From positions 310,001 through 374,000 of the forward strand of contig NZ_JARJBB010000002.1 of assembly GCF_029269835.1 (NCBI RefSeq): a stretch of 64,000 nucleotides of DNA. Reading direction: 5' to 3'. Under the pieces are notes generated by a model, which searched no databases, was not told the DNA's origin, and was given only the letters and a program-made list of their open reading frames with translations. Shown here in pieces: positions 37,339 to 44,840 of the stretch. The translations under genes and the position numbers were made by a program. The stretch comes from Streptomyces tropicalis. Its GTDB lineage: Bacteria > Actinomycetota > Actinomycetes > Streptomycetales > Streptomycetaceae. The stretch's first letter is position 1. The number at the start of each line of letters is the position of its first letter.

Positions 37339-39069
37339 ATGAGGACGGGCGACGGCACGGCCGGCGGCGCGTGGGGAGCGACGGGGGCCGCACACGGCCC
37401 GGGCCCGGGAGGCCACCCGGGCGGACCGGCCCCTGCGGACCCCCGGGTACCTGGGGAACACCCCGACCCCCGACGAACGGGGGGACACCCACATCCCCAG
37501 GGACCGGGGGGGCACGCGGGACACGGCGTCCGGCCGGGCACGGGGCATCCCGCCCCGCGTCCGTCGTCCGGCCCGCATCCGGCCGCGGTTCCGCACGCGG
37601 GCGCCCCGGCCCATGGGGCCGGTGGGGCTCACGGAACTCACGGGCCCGATGCGCACGGGGTCGGCGCGGCTCACGGGGCCGCTGCGGCCCACGAGACCGG
37701 TGCGGCTCACGGAGCGGTCACGGCCCCCGGGGCCGGTGGGGCCGACGCGGCCGTGCATGCCGTGAACGCCCTGACGGCCCGCTGGGCGCACGCAGCGACC
37801 GGCGGCACCGCGTTCTCCGCGTTCGGCGTCTGGCCCCTTCTGGCGTTCCTGGCCGACGGCGCGTCGGGCACCACACGCGCGGAGCTGTCCGCCGCGCTGG
37901 GCCTGCCGGCGGATCAGGCGGCCGGGGCGGCACGGGAGTTGCTCGCGGCGGCGGAGGCCGCGGACGGACTGGACGCGGCCCTCGGACTGTGGACGAGGCG
38001 CACCCTCCAACTGCGCGAGGAGTGGCGCGCGGCGGTGCCCGCCCCGTCGCTCGGCGTGCTGACCGGCAACCCCGACGCGGACCGGGAGACCCTCGACGCG
38101 TGGGCCGCGCACCGGACCGGCGGCCTGGTCGAGCGGATGCCGGTCGCCCTGACCGGCGACGCGGAACTGGTCCTGGCGAGCGCCTTCTCGCTGCGCACGG
38201 AGTGGCAGCGCCCCTTCGAGGAGATCCGGCTGCGGCCTGACGCCGGACCGTGGCGCGGGCGGAGCCTGCGGGGGCTGCACCGCAGGACCGTGCGGACGGA
38301 CCGGGCCGGCGTGGCGGACACGCCCGCAGGACCGGTCACCCGGCTCACGGTGCCCGGGGACAACGGCATCGACGTGCACCTGCTGCTCGGCGCGGAGCAC
38401 CTGGCCCCGGGACAGGTGCTGGAGGCCGGGGTCGCGCTCCTGGGCCGGCCGCACCTGCTGACGTCCGGCGCGGCGCTGCCACTCGGCCCCGCCGGCCCCG
38501 GACTGAGCGTCGAGGAGGTGCCCTGCCCCACGCCGCAGCCGCCGGCGCTCGATGTCACGACCGTGGCGTACGAGGTACGGGCGGACCACGACCTGCTCGC
38601 GCTGGAGCGGCTGTTCGGGCTGGCGGCGGCCCGGGACGCCCGCCGCGGCCACTTCCCCGGGATCAGCGGGGCGCCGCTGGCCGTCGGGGCCGCGGGACAG
38701 TCGGTGGTGGCCCGGTTCGGCGCGCTCGGCTTCCGGGCCGGGGCGGTGACGGCGGTCGCCGCCCGAGCGGGCAGCGCGCCTCCCGTGCCGCGGTGCACGA
38801 GCACCGTCGTCCGGGCGGTCCTCGACCGGCCCTTCGGCTTCCTGGCGGTGCACCGGCAGACCCGGTTGGTGCTGCTGGCCGGCTGGGTCGCCGACCCGGC
38901 CCCCGCCACCGAGCCCGGAGGCTTCGGCGCCGCCACCCAGCCCGGAGGCTTCGGCGCCGCCACCCAGCCCGGAGGCTTCGGCGCCGCCACCCAGCCCGGA
39001 GGCTTCGGCGCCGCCACCCAGCCCGGAGGCTTCGGCGCCGGCGCCTGGCCGGCGGCCGGCGCCGGCTGA
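37339..39069 (+). CDS. Serpin-family protease inhibitor with unusual N-terminal extension and C-terminal repeats
   Basis: Up to 576 aa. The serpin core spans about 139-515: VHAVNALTARWAHAATGG and TAFSAFGVWPLLAFLADGASGTTRAEL at the front, ELVLASAFSLRTEWQRPF in the middle, and VRAVLDRPFGFLAVHRQTRLVLLAGWVADP at the end, where serpins finish. Residues 1-138 are a Gly/Ala/His/Pro low-complexity extension; GTG 37753 at residue 139 would remove it and give a normal-length 438-aa serpin. After the core come five ATQPGGFGA repeats. No signal peptide is seen, so it is probably intracellular. The serpin call rests on the core motifs. Confidence 0.8.
   Translation: MRTGDGTAGGAWGATGAAHGPGPGGHPGGPAPADPRVPGEHPDPRRTGGHPHPQGPGGHAGHGVRPGTGHPAPRPSSGPHPAAVPHAGAPAHGAGGAHGTHGPDAHGVGAAHGAAAAHETGAAHGAVTAPGAGGADAAVHAVNALTARWAHAATGGTAFSAFGVWPLLAFLADGASGTTRAELSAALGLPADQAAGAARELLAAAEAADGLDAALGLWTRRTLQLREEWRAAVPAPSLGVLTGNPDADRETLDAWAAHRTGGLVERMPVALTGDAELVLASAFSLRTEWQRPFEEIRLRPDAGPWRGRSLRGLHRRTVRTDRAGVADTPAGPVTRLTVPGDNGIDVHLLLGAEHLAPGQVLEAGVALLGRPHLLTSGAALPLGPAGPGLSVEEVPCPTPQPPALDVTTVAYEVRADHDLLALERLFGLAAARDARRGHFPGISGAPLAVGAAGQSVVARFGALGFRAGAVTAVAARAGSAPPVPRCTSTVVRAVLDRPFGFLAVHRQTRLVLLAGWVADPAPATEPGGFGAATQPGGFGAATQPGGFGAATQPGGFGAATQPGGFGAGAWPAAGAG
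38905..39039 (+). repeat. Five tandem 27-bp repeats in the serpin 3' end
   Basis: Five consecutive 27-bp units encoding AT(Q/E)PGGFGA. The last four are identical; the first differs at one base (GAG for CAG, Glu for Gln). Near-identity suggests recent slippage expansion and probable length variation between strains. Confidence 0.95.
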
Positions 39070-39096
39070 CCGTAGGGGCCCCGGGTGCACCGTCCG

Positions 39097-39130
39097 CACA
39101 GGGCACAGGGCACAGGGCACGGGGCACGGG
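39097..39130 (+). repeat. Short GGGCACA/GGGGCAC tandem repeats between serpin and PLP-enzyme genes
   Basis: A run of 7-nt units following the serpin gene. The 14-mer GGTGCACCGTCCGC occurs at 39084-39097 and again at 39239-39252. No gene is supported in 39070-39341. Confidence 0.6.
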
Positions 39131-39341
39131 GCGCGTCGCGCGGCCCGGGCGAGCCGGCCGACCCGGTCGCCGCGGGCGTCTTCACACCGGACGGGCTGCC
39201 CGTCCGCCCGGCCGGGTGCCGCATCCCGCGCCGGGCGGGGTGCACCGTCCGCCCGGGGGCACGAGCCGTATCGTGCCGGGCCGGGTGACCCGGCCGCGCC
39301 GGGTCACGGGCCACGCCACGGCGCCGCTCTAACCTGCGCTC

Positions 39342-40448
39342 ATGACACCTCTGCCGGACCGATACTGCCCGATCGACGGCGTCCGCATCCCGAGCGCCTC
39401 CCTCGCCTGGTGCTGCCCCTCCTGCCACGGCCCCCTCGACCTGGACTTCGCCCCGACCCCCGCGCCCCTGAAGGCGCTGACGGGGCGGGTGAACTCGCTG
39501 TGGCGGTACGCGGAGACGCTGCCGCTGTCGGCGCCCTCGGTCTCCCTCGGCGAGGGCCGCACCCCGCTCGTCCCGCTCACCGAGGGCGTCTCGGCGAAGC
39601 TGGACTACCTGATGCCGACGCTGTCGTTCAAGGACCGCGGAGCGGTGCTGCTGACCGAGCTGGCACTGCGCGCGGAGCCGCGCCGGGTGGTGGCGGACAG
39701 CAGCGGCAACGCGGGCACCTCGGTCGCGGCGTACTGCGCCCGCGGACGGCTGCCCTGCACGGTCTACGTCCCCGAGGGCACGTCCGCGAAGAAGCTGGAG
39801 CAGATCGAGGCGCACGGCGCCCGCGCCGTGGTGGTGGACGGCGACCGCGAGGCGGCGGGCGCCGCGGCCCGGGAGGCGGCCGACGCGCCGGACACCTTCT
39901 ACGCCTCCCACGTCTACAACCCGTACTTCCTGCACGGCACCAAGACGTACGTCCACGAGCTGTGGGAGGACCTCGGCGGGCGCCTGCCCGAGGTCCTCGT
40001 GCTGCCGGTCGGCAACGGCACGCTGCTGCTCGGCGCCGCGCTGGCGGTGGCCGAGCTGTACGGGGCCGGGCTGCTGGACCGGCGTCCGGCGCTGTGGGCG
40101 GTCCAGGCGGCCGCGGTCGCCCCGCTGGCCCGGGCCTGGGCGGACGGGGCGGAGGAGCTGCCCCGGTCGACGCCGGTGGCCCCCACGTACGCGGAGGGCA
40201 TCGCCGTCCCCCGCCCGCCGCGGGCCCGTCAGATCCTGCGCGCGGTCCGGGGATCGGGCGGCACCTTCCTCACCGTCACCGAGGACCAGATCCGCCACGC
40301 CCAGCTGGACCTGGCCTCCCGCGGCCTCTACGTGGAGTCCACCGCGGCGGCGAGCTGGGCGGCCGTCCGCGAGGGCGCCCTCGGCACGAAGTCGGCGGTG
40401 GTCCCGCTGTGCGGCGCGGGTCTGAAGTCGGGACTGGCCCGGGCGTAG
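39342..40448 (+). CDS. Threonine synthase-like PLP-dependent enzyme
   Basis: 368 aa, fold-type II PLP enzyme. The N-terminal zinc-ribbon-like cysteines (YCPIDG, WCCPSCHG) precede the core, as in ThrC-like proteins. Lys97 in LSFKDRGA is the PLP-binding residue; DSSGNAGTSVAAY is the phosphate-contact loop and LPVGNGTLLLG the PLP-phosphate Gly loop. It would convert O-phosphohomoserine to threonine or act on a related substrate. No hom or thrB is nearby, so it may be a second, specialised paralogue. The start ATG 39342 is natural. Confidence 0.85.
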   Translation: MTPLPDRYCPIDGVRIPSASLAWCCPSCHGPLDLDFAPTPAPLKALTGRVNSLWRYAETLPLSAPSVSLGEGRTPLVPLTEGVSAKLDYLMPTLSFKDRGAVLLTELALRAEPRRVVADSSGNAGTSVAAYCARGRLPCTVYVPEGTSAKKLEQIEAHGARAVVVDGDREAAGAAAREAADAPDTFYASHVYNPYFLHGTKTYVHELWEDLGGRLPEVLVLPVGNGTLLLGAALAVAELYGAGLLDRRPALWAVQAAAVAPLARAWADGAEELPRSTPVAPTYAEGIAVPRPPRARQILRAVRGSGGTFLTVTEDQIRHAQLDLASRGLYVESTAAASWAAVREGALGTKSAVVPLCGAGLKSGLARA

Positions 40449-40640
40449 GCCGGACCGGGGCAGGGGTACCTGGGCGGACCCCGGACCCCGGACCCCGGAG
40501 ACGCGGGGAGCCCGCGGTCGCGCCCGTCGGCCCCGTGCCGGCCGGGAGGCGGCGCGGTCGGTCGGCCACGATCCGACCCGCGCTCGATCGAGTCGCCCCG
40601 GCGGCGCCGCGCGCACCGCGCGTGCCGGGGAGGACCGCTG

Positions 40641-41888
40641 TCAGGCCGCCCCCGCGGTTCTGCGTGATCGGCGATTGCGCCACCGGGTGACCGCCCACAG
40701 GATGTTCACTCCGCCCAGGGTGATCAGCACGGCCGCCGCATCGGCCCGGCGCGGAAGGCCGTGTCCCGGCCCCAGCCCCCGCACCGCGCGGACCAGCAGG
40801 GTGGCGTCGGCGGGAAGCGTGACGGCGGCCATGAACGTCAGACAGGCCGCGGTGCCGACGACGAGGACGACGCTGTAGAGGCGGACGGCCCGGCGCTCGT
40901 GCGGGGGCAGCCGGGCGCTCGGGTCGTCACCGGCGCCGACGCTCCGGCCGGGGAGGAGGCGGAACACCGCCCGCCGGCATACGTGGCGGGCGTGAGCGAG
41001 GCCGTCGCCGTACAGGTCCCGGCAACCGGTGAGGTCCTGGAGCACGAAGTACAGGTCGGTACGGGTGAACACCATCAGCTGGAAGGGCAGCGGCATCAGG
41101 GTCAGCAGCAGGGCCGCGGACAGCATCCGGTGGGCCGTCGTCCCGGTGCCGGGCAGGGAGAGGATCAGGACCAGGGAGGACGCCACGGACAGGTTGAGGG
41201 CGACACCGGCCAGATAGGCCGTCAGGCGGTGCCGACGCGGCGCGAGTTCGATACCGCTGATGTCGGTCTGCATGACGAGGAACTGCAGCCGGGTGCCCAG
41301 TCGCATCCTCCCCGGCACGCCTGCGGCGCGAGCGGTGATCAGGTGCGCCAGCTCGTGGGCCAGCAGCAGCACCCATCCGGCTGCCGCCCCGGTGAGCAGG
41401 ACCAGGCTGCCGTGCGGACTCCACAGCAGGGCGCGGTAGCCCGGCAGCAGGCCGGGACGGCGTACCAGGACGACGACGGCGGCCGCCAGCAGCGCTCCGG
41501 CGGCCGCGGGAAGCGCCGGGTGCAGGGCGAACCGGACGTGGTGCGGACGGAGCCGTGGCAGTGATGCCCGTGGCGGTTCGCCGTCCGGGATCGCGCGGTC
41601 CCCGATGCGCGCCACGAACCCCAGGGCGGCCAGGTCGCGGACGAACTCCGGGATGTCGAAGTCCTCTCCGGTCTCGTCGTGCAGTATCGCCGCCGTGCGG
41701 ACCACGCTCGTCCCCCGGCCCAGAAGTCTCACCGCCCGCGCCCCGGCCTCCGGCACGGCGACGAAGGTCCGGGTGGCCATCCGGCCCACGATCCATTCGG
41801 CGCGGTCGCGCCGCACGGCCAGGTCGTGCAGCAGGACGCGGGTCGACGGCTCGATCCGGGGAAGTCCGTGCGCCGCGGTGCCGGTCAC
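40641..41888 (-). CDS. Membrane M50-type zinc metalloprotease with PqqD-like N-terminal domain
   Basis: 415 aa. Residues about 30-105 have a PqqD-like winged-helix pattern (RTFVAVPEAGARAVRLLG ... DIPEFVRDLAALGFVARIGD). About 8 hydrophobic helices follow. The zinc motif HELAH is near residue 177 (LLLAHELAHLITARAAG), with the later VFTRTDLYFVLQDLTG matching the LDGYY-type third-ligand region of site-2-protease-like peptide proteases. GTG 41888 overlaps the ThiF stop by 4 nt. It could cleave or export a ribosomal peptide across the membrane. The N-terminal domain assignment is by pattern, not alignment. Confidence 0.8.
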   Translation of the reverse strand: MTGTAAHGLPRIEPSTRVLLHDLAVRRDRAEWIVGRMATRTFVAVPEAGARAVRLLGRGTSVVRTAAILHDETGEDFDIPEFVRDLAALGFVARIGDRAIPDGEPPRASLPRLRPHHVRFALHPALPAAAGALLAAAVVVLVRRPGLLPGYRALLWSPHGSLVLLTGAAAGWVLLLAHELAHLITARAAGVPGRMRLGTRLQFLVMQTDISGIELAPRRHRLTAYLAGVALNLSVASSLVLILSLPGTGTTAHRMLSAALLLTLMPLPFQLMVFTRTDLYFVLQDLTGCRDLYGDGLAHARHVCRRAVFRLLPGRSVGAGDDPSARLPPHERRAVRLYSVVLVVGTAACLTFMAAVTLPADATLLVRAVRGLGPGHGLPRRADAAAVLITLGGVNILWAVTRWRNRRSRRTAGAA

Positions 41889-43108
41889 GCGAGGTCTCCG
41901 GGGCCCGTCACGGCCGTACCCGTCATGGCCGGTTCCTCCCGGCAGGCGGGGCAGTCGGGGCGCGGGCCCGAGCGCTCCATGATCGGGTCGCCGGGCACCA
42001 TGAGGTTGAGGCCGAACCGGTATCCGGGGTCGACCGGCGGGACGCCGCAGATCAGCGCGATGGCGGCATGGGCCAGCAGACTGCCGGACAGGCCCGCGGT
42101 CACGGCGTTGACCGGGTTCCACGGCATGCGCGGCGAGGCGACGTCCTCGTCCTGACCGGGGGCGAGCCGCAGGTCGCGCCGCTCGGCCTCGGCGATGCGC
42201 AGGCACTCCCAGCACGCACCGCGGCGGGGCGCGAAGACCCCGACGCTCACCAGCGGGCCGCGGTAGCCGGCTTCGGCCCACGGCGTGCCGGAGGCCAGGC
42301 AGACCTGGTTGGCCCATCTGCGGATCACGGCGGGGCGGTCGGCGGCCAGCAGCAGTACGTCATAGCCCTCTTCGCCGCCGGTCAGCAGCGCTTCGAGGTC
42401 GGCGGCCGCACGCACCTCCCGGCGCTCGCCGGTGACCGTCGTCCCCGCGTTCAGGGCCCGCAGGGCCGTCAGTGCCGCGTCGACCTTGGGCGTACCGAGG
42501 TCGGACTCGCGGTAGAGCGTCTGCCGGTTGAGGTTGGAGAGCTCCACGACATCGGGGTCGACACAGTGCAACCACCCCACTCCGGAGGCCACCAGGTCCC
42601 GCGCGGCGGCTCCACCGGTACCGCCGACGCCGACCAGCAGGACCCGGGCACGACGCAGGCGCACCTGCGGCTCCCAGGCGCTCTCCCGCGGCCGGAGATC
42701 CATCCAGCGCAGCAGCGTCATGCCCCTGCCGTACCGCTCACGTTCCCGCACGGACAGCTCCGCCGGTGGCGCGGCACCGGCGTCCTCCACGAACCCGGCC
42801 GCGGTGAGGTCCGCCATCGCCTGGACGATGTCCACCGCCGGTAACCGCAGTCCCGGATGGCGACGGGACACCTCTGCGACGATGTCCGCGGCGTTCCTCG
42901 TGCCGTCCATGGCCTCGACCAGCGTCCAGACCCAGCCGTCCGGGTCCTCGACCTCGGAACCTATGCCGTGGACGACGCTCCCGATCCTGATGTGGCCGTC
43001 CACCGTCCGGTAGGCCCGGTGTTCCGGCTTGATCCGGGGCCTTCGCATCGCTTGCGTCATCTTCACGCCAATCTCGTCAGCACCGGCTCCTCCGGCAGCA
43101 CCAGTCAT
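41885..43108 (-). CDS. ThiF/HesA/MoeB (E1-like) adenylating enzyme with PqqD-like N-terminal domain
   Basis: 407 aa from ATG 43108. Residues about 30-110 look like a PqqD-type recognition domain (VWTLVEAMDGTRNAADIVAEVSRRHPG, IVQAMADLTAAGFVEDAG). The catalytic E1-like fold follows: nucleotide loop GVGGTGGAAARDL (about 155-167), then DPDVVELSNLNRQTLYRESDLGTPKVD with the activating Asp and Arg. Zinc-binding pairs are CWEC near 299 and CPAC near 385. It probably adenylates a peptide C-terminus or side chain, as MccB does. No strong ribosome site precedes 43108; GTG 43066 or ATG 43060 are alternative starts. Confidence 0.85.
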   Translation of the reverse strand: MTGAAGGAGADEIGVKMTQAMRRPRIKPEHRAYRTVDGHIRIGSVVHGIGSEVEDPDGWVWTLVEAMDGTRNAADIVAEVSRRHPGLRLPAVDIVQAMADLTAAGFVEDAGAAPPAELSVRERERYGRGMTLLRWMDLRPRESAWEPQVRLRRARVLLVGVGGTGGAAARDLVASGVGWLHCVDPDVVELSNLNRQTLYRESDLGTPKVDAALTALRALNAGTTVTGERREVRAAADLEALLTGGEEGYDVLLLAADRPAVIRRWANQVCLASGTPWAEAGYRGPLVSVGVFAPRRGACWECLRIAEAERRDLRLAPGQDEDVASPRMPWNPVNAVTAGLSGSLLAHAAIALICGVPPVDPGYRFGLNLMVPGDPIMERSGPRPDCPACREEPAMTGTAVTGPGDLA

Positions 43109-43137
43109 TGACAACCGTCACGGCAGGCCCGAACTCT
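43108..43137 (+). promoter_or_regulatory. Candidate promoter for the precursor-M14 operon
   Basis: A perfect TTGACA lies at 43108-43113, with a weak -10 (AACTCT) 18 nt downstream at 43132-43137. It overlaps the proposed divergent ThiF start codon, so the two transcripts may share control. Placement inferred from motif only. Confidence 0.4.
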
Positions 43138-43190
43138 GGCAAGAGCACGTCATTTCTCTGCACCGCAGTCAGCACGGGGAAGGACAGGGC

Positions 43191-43268
43191 ATGGGCAACA
43201 GGATCGAGATTCGTCCGCTGGACAAGAAGGAGACCACCGGCGACAGCGGCGGCAACGGCGGCTCCTGA
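43191..43268 (+). CDS. Putative 25-aa RiPP precursor peptide
   Basis: A short ORF reading MGNRIEIRPLDKK in the first half and ETTGDSGGNGGS in the second. It has a clear ribosome site (GGGGAAGGA, 6 nt spacing) and lies 13 nt before the M14 carboxypeptidase gene on the same strand. The first half resembles a recognition leader; the small, polar Gly-rich end resembles a modified core or a tag tail. No Cys or aromatic residue is present. A longer upstream reading exists, but it runs antisense into the ThiF gene and lacks a good ribosome site. Function inferred from context. Confidence 0.62.
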   Translation: MGNRIEIRPLDKKETTGDSGGNGGS

Positions 43269-43281
43269 TCGGACGGAGGCG

Positions 43282-44619
43282 ATGGACCGCTACCCCACCG
43301 TCGCGGACGTCACCGACGGGGCGCGGCGCCTGGTCGACCGGTTCCCCGGAGCCGGCCGGCTGCGCCGCATCGGGACGTCCCGCGGGGGCCGCCCGATTCT
43401 GATGCTGTCCGTGGGGCACGGCCCGCGCCACGTCCTGGTGGTCGCCGGGCCGCACCCCGACGAGCCGGTCGGCGGCGCGACCGCGCTCGCGCTGGCGGAG
43501 CACGTGGCGCGCGGCGCGGGCCCGTCCGCGGCGACCGGCCCCGCCCTCGTCACCTGGGACATCGTCCTGTGCCTCGATCCGGACGGCGCCGCGGTGAGCG
43601 AGGCCGGACACGACGGGGCGGCGACCACGCCCGGCCACACCCTGCAGGGCTACTACCGCTCCGCGTACCGCCCGGTCGCGGCGGAGCAGCCGGAGTGGGC
43701 ACCGATCGAGGGGCAGGCGCTCCCGGAGAGCCGGATGCTGTTCCGCGTGATCGACGAACTGCGGCCGGTGCTCCAGTGCTCCCTGCACAGCACCGACGTG
43801 GGCGGCAGCTGGATCCAGTTGACCAGCGACCTCCCCGGACTGGCCGAGCCGTTCCGGGCGTCCGCCGACGCACTCGGCATTCCCCTCCAGCGCGGCACGT
43901 ACGACGCCCTGTACTGGGAGAACCCCAGCCCCGCGGTCCACGTCCTGCCGCCGCCGGACAGCACCGCCCGCCTGGCGGCCGGATCGGAGAACATAGGGCG
44001 GTCCACCTGGTGCGCACCTCAGCGCTACGGCGGCGTCACGGCCATCGTCGAAGTGCCCATGTGGGCGACCGACCTGGCCGACGACCTGTCCCCGCACCCG
44101 GACGCCCACCGCACCCTGCGCGACCTGGCCGGACTGGTCCGGGACGGCGGACGGCAGGTGACCGCCGTCCTGGACAGGGCACGCGGATTCCTGCCGCCGC
44201 CGCAGGAGGACCCCCTCAGACGCGTGGTCGAGTGGATGGCCGACGGCCTCTACGACCTGGTCGCCGACTCCTGGGAACCGCTCGCCCGGCAGGCGGCCGC
44301 GGCCTCGGGCGAGGACGACCCCCGCCGGCCGACGACGGCTCAGGTCACCGCCCTGGACATCGTGGCCCGCCGGCAACCGCTGCGCGCGGCGGGCCTCCTG
44401 CTGCGCCTGCTGAGGGCGTCGGACGACGCCGCCGCCCCGGCACTGCACCAGGAGCTGGACGCCCTCTTCACCGCCTGGTGCACGGACTTCGAGAAGGCCC
44501 TCCGGTTGCGCCGGGTGCCCGTGGACCACCAGGTGCAACTCCAGACCGGCATCGTCACGGCAGCGGCCGAGAGCGCGCTGGGGGCCGTCGGTGAAAACGG
44601 ACGGGCGACCACCCCGTAG
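43282..44619 (+). CDS. M14-family zinc carboxypeptidase
   Basis: 445 aa. The zinc ligands are visible: His58 and Glu61 in GPHPDEPVGG, and the third His in CSLHSTD; the general base is likely the Glu in AIVEVPMW. The catalytic domain covers about 1-280, followed by a helical C-terminal region of unclear role (about 290-440). There is no signal peptide, so it is probably cytoplasmic. ATG 43282 has GGACGGAGG 4-5 nt upstream and follows the short ORF by 13 nt. It would trim C-terminal residues of a peptide, most simply the co-encoded one (inference). Confidence 0.85.
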   Translation: MDRYPTVADVTDGARRLVDRFPGAGRLRRIGTSRGGRPILMLSVGHGPRHVLVVAGPHPDEPVGGATALALAEHVARGAGPSAATGPALVTWDIVLCLDPDGAAVSEAGHDGAATTPGHTLQGYYRSAYRPVAAEQPEWAPIEGQALPESRMLFRVIDELRPVLQCSLHSTDVGGSWIQLTSDLPGLAEPFRASADALGIPLQRGTYDALYWENPSPAVHVLPPPDSTARLAAGSENIGRSTWCAPQRYGGVTAIVEVPMWATDLADDLSPHPDAHRTLRDLAGLVRDGGRQVTAVLDRARGFLPPPQEDPLRRVVEWMADGLYDLVADSWEPLARQAAAASGEDDPRRPTTAQVTALDIVARRQPLRAAGLLLRLLRASDDAAAPALHQELDALFTAWCTDFEKALRLRRVPVDHQVQLQTGIVTAAAESALGAVGENGRATTP

Positions 44620-44840
44620 ACCCGGTCGGCCCGGAATGGGCACCGGCACCGGATCTTGCCCTCCGGACGGCCGGTGAACGCGGCCGCCCGCTGTCGGTCT
44701 CGCGGCCCGAGCGACGCCGAGTGGCCACGGTCGCACCATGACCGCACCGCCCGACGGGACGCGTCCGCCGCGCCAAAGGCTGCCCGTGCGGCCTGTGGAA
44801 ATACGGGGTCATACACGTCGCCGCGCCTGCAGTGCGCCGC

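Noticed and set aside
38905..39039. CRISPR-like repeat array
   Set aside because: The five 27-bp units are directly contiguous with no spacers and lie in frame inside the serpin gene.
40470..40500. GGACCCC triplicate in the intergenic region as a regulatory repeat
   Set aside because: It is a short slippage-type run in a very G+C-rich convergent spacer, with no symmetry and no promoter nearby.
43191..43268. Reading the short ORF as Pup, the prokaryotic ubiquitin-like protein
   Set aside because: Pup is about 60-70 aa, ends Gly-Gly-Gln/Glu and is linked to proteasome genes; none of these hold. Only the Gly-Gly tail is similar.
40641..44619. A lasso peptide or lanthipeptide cluster
   Set aside because: There is no asparagine-synthetase-like or transglutaminase-like lasso enzyme, no LanM/LanB/LanC, and the candidate peptide has no Cys.
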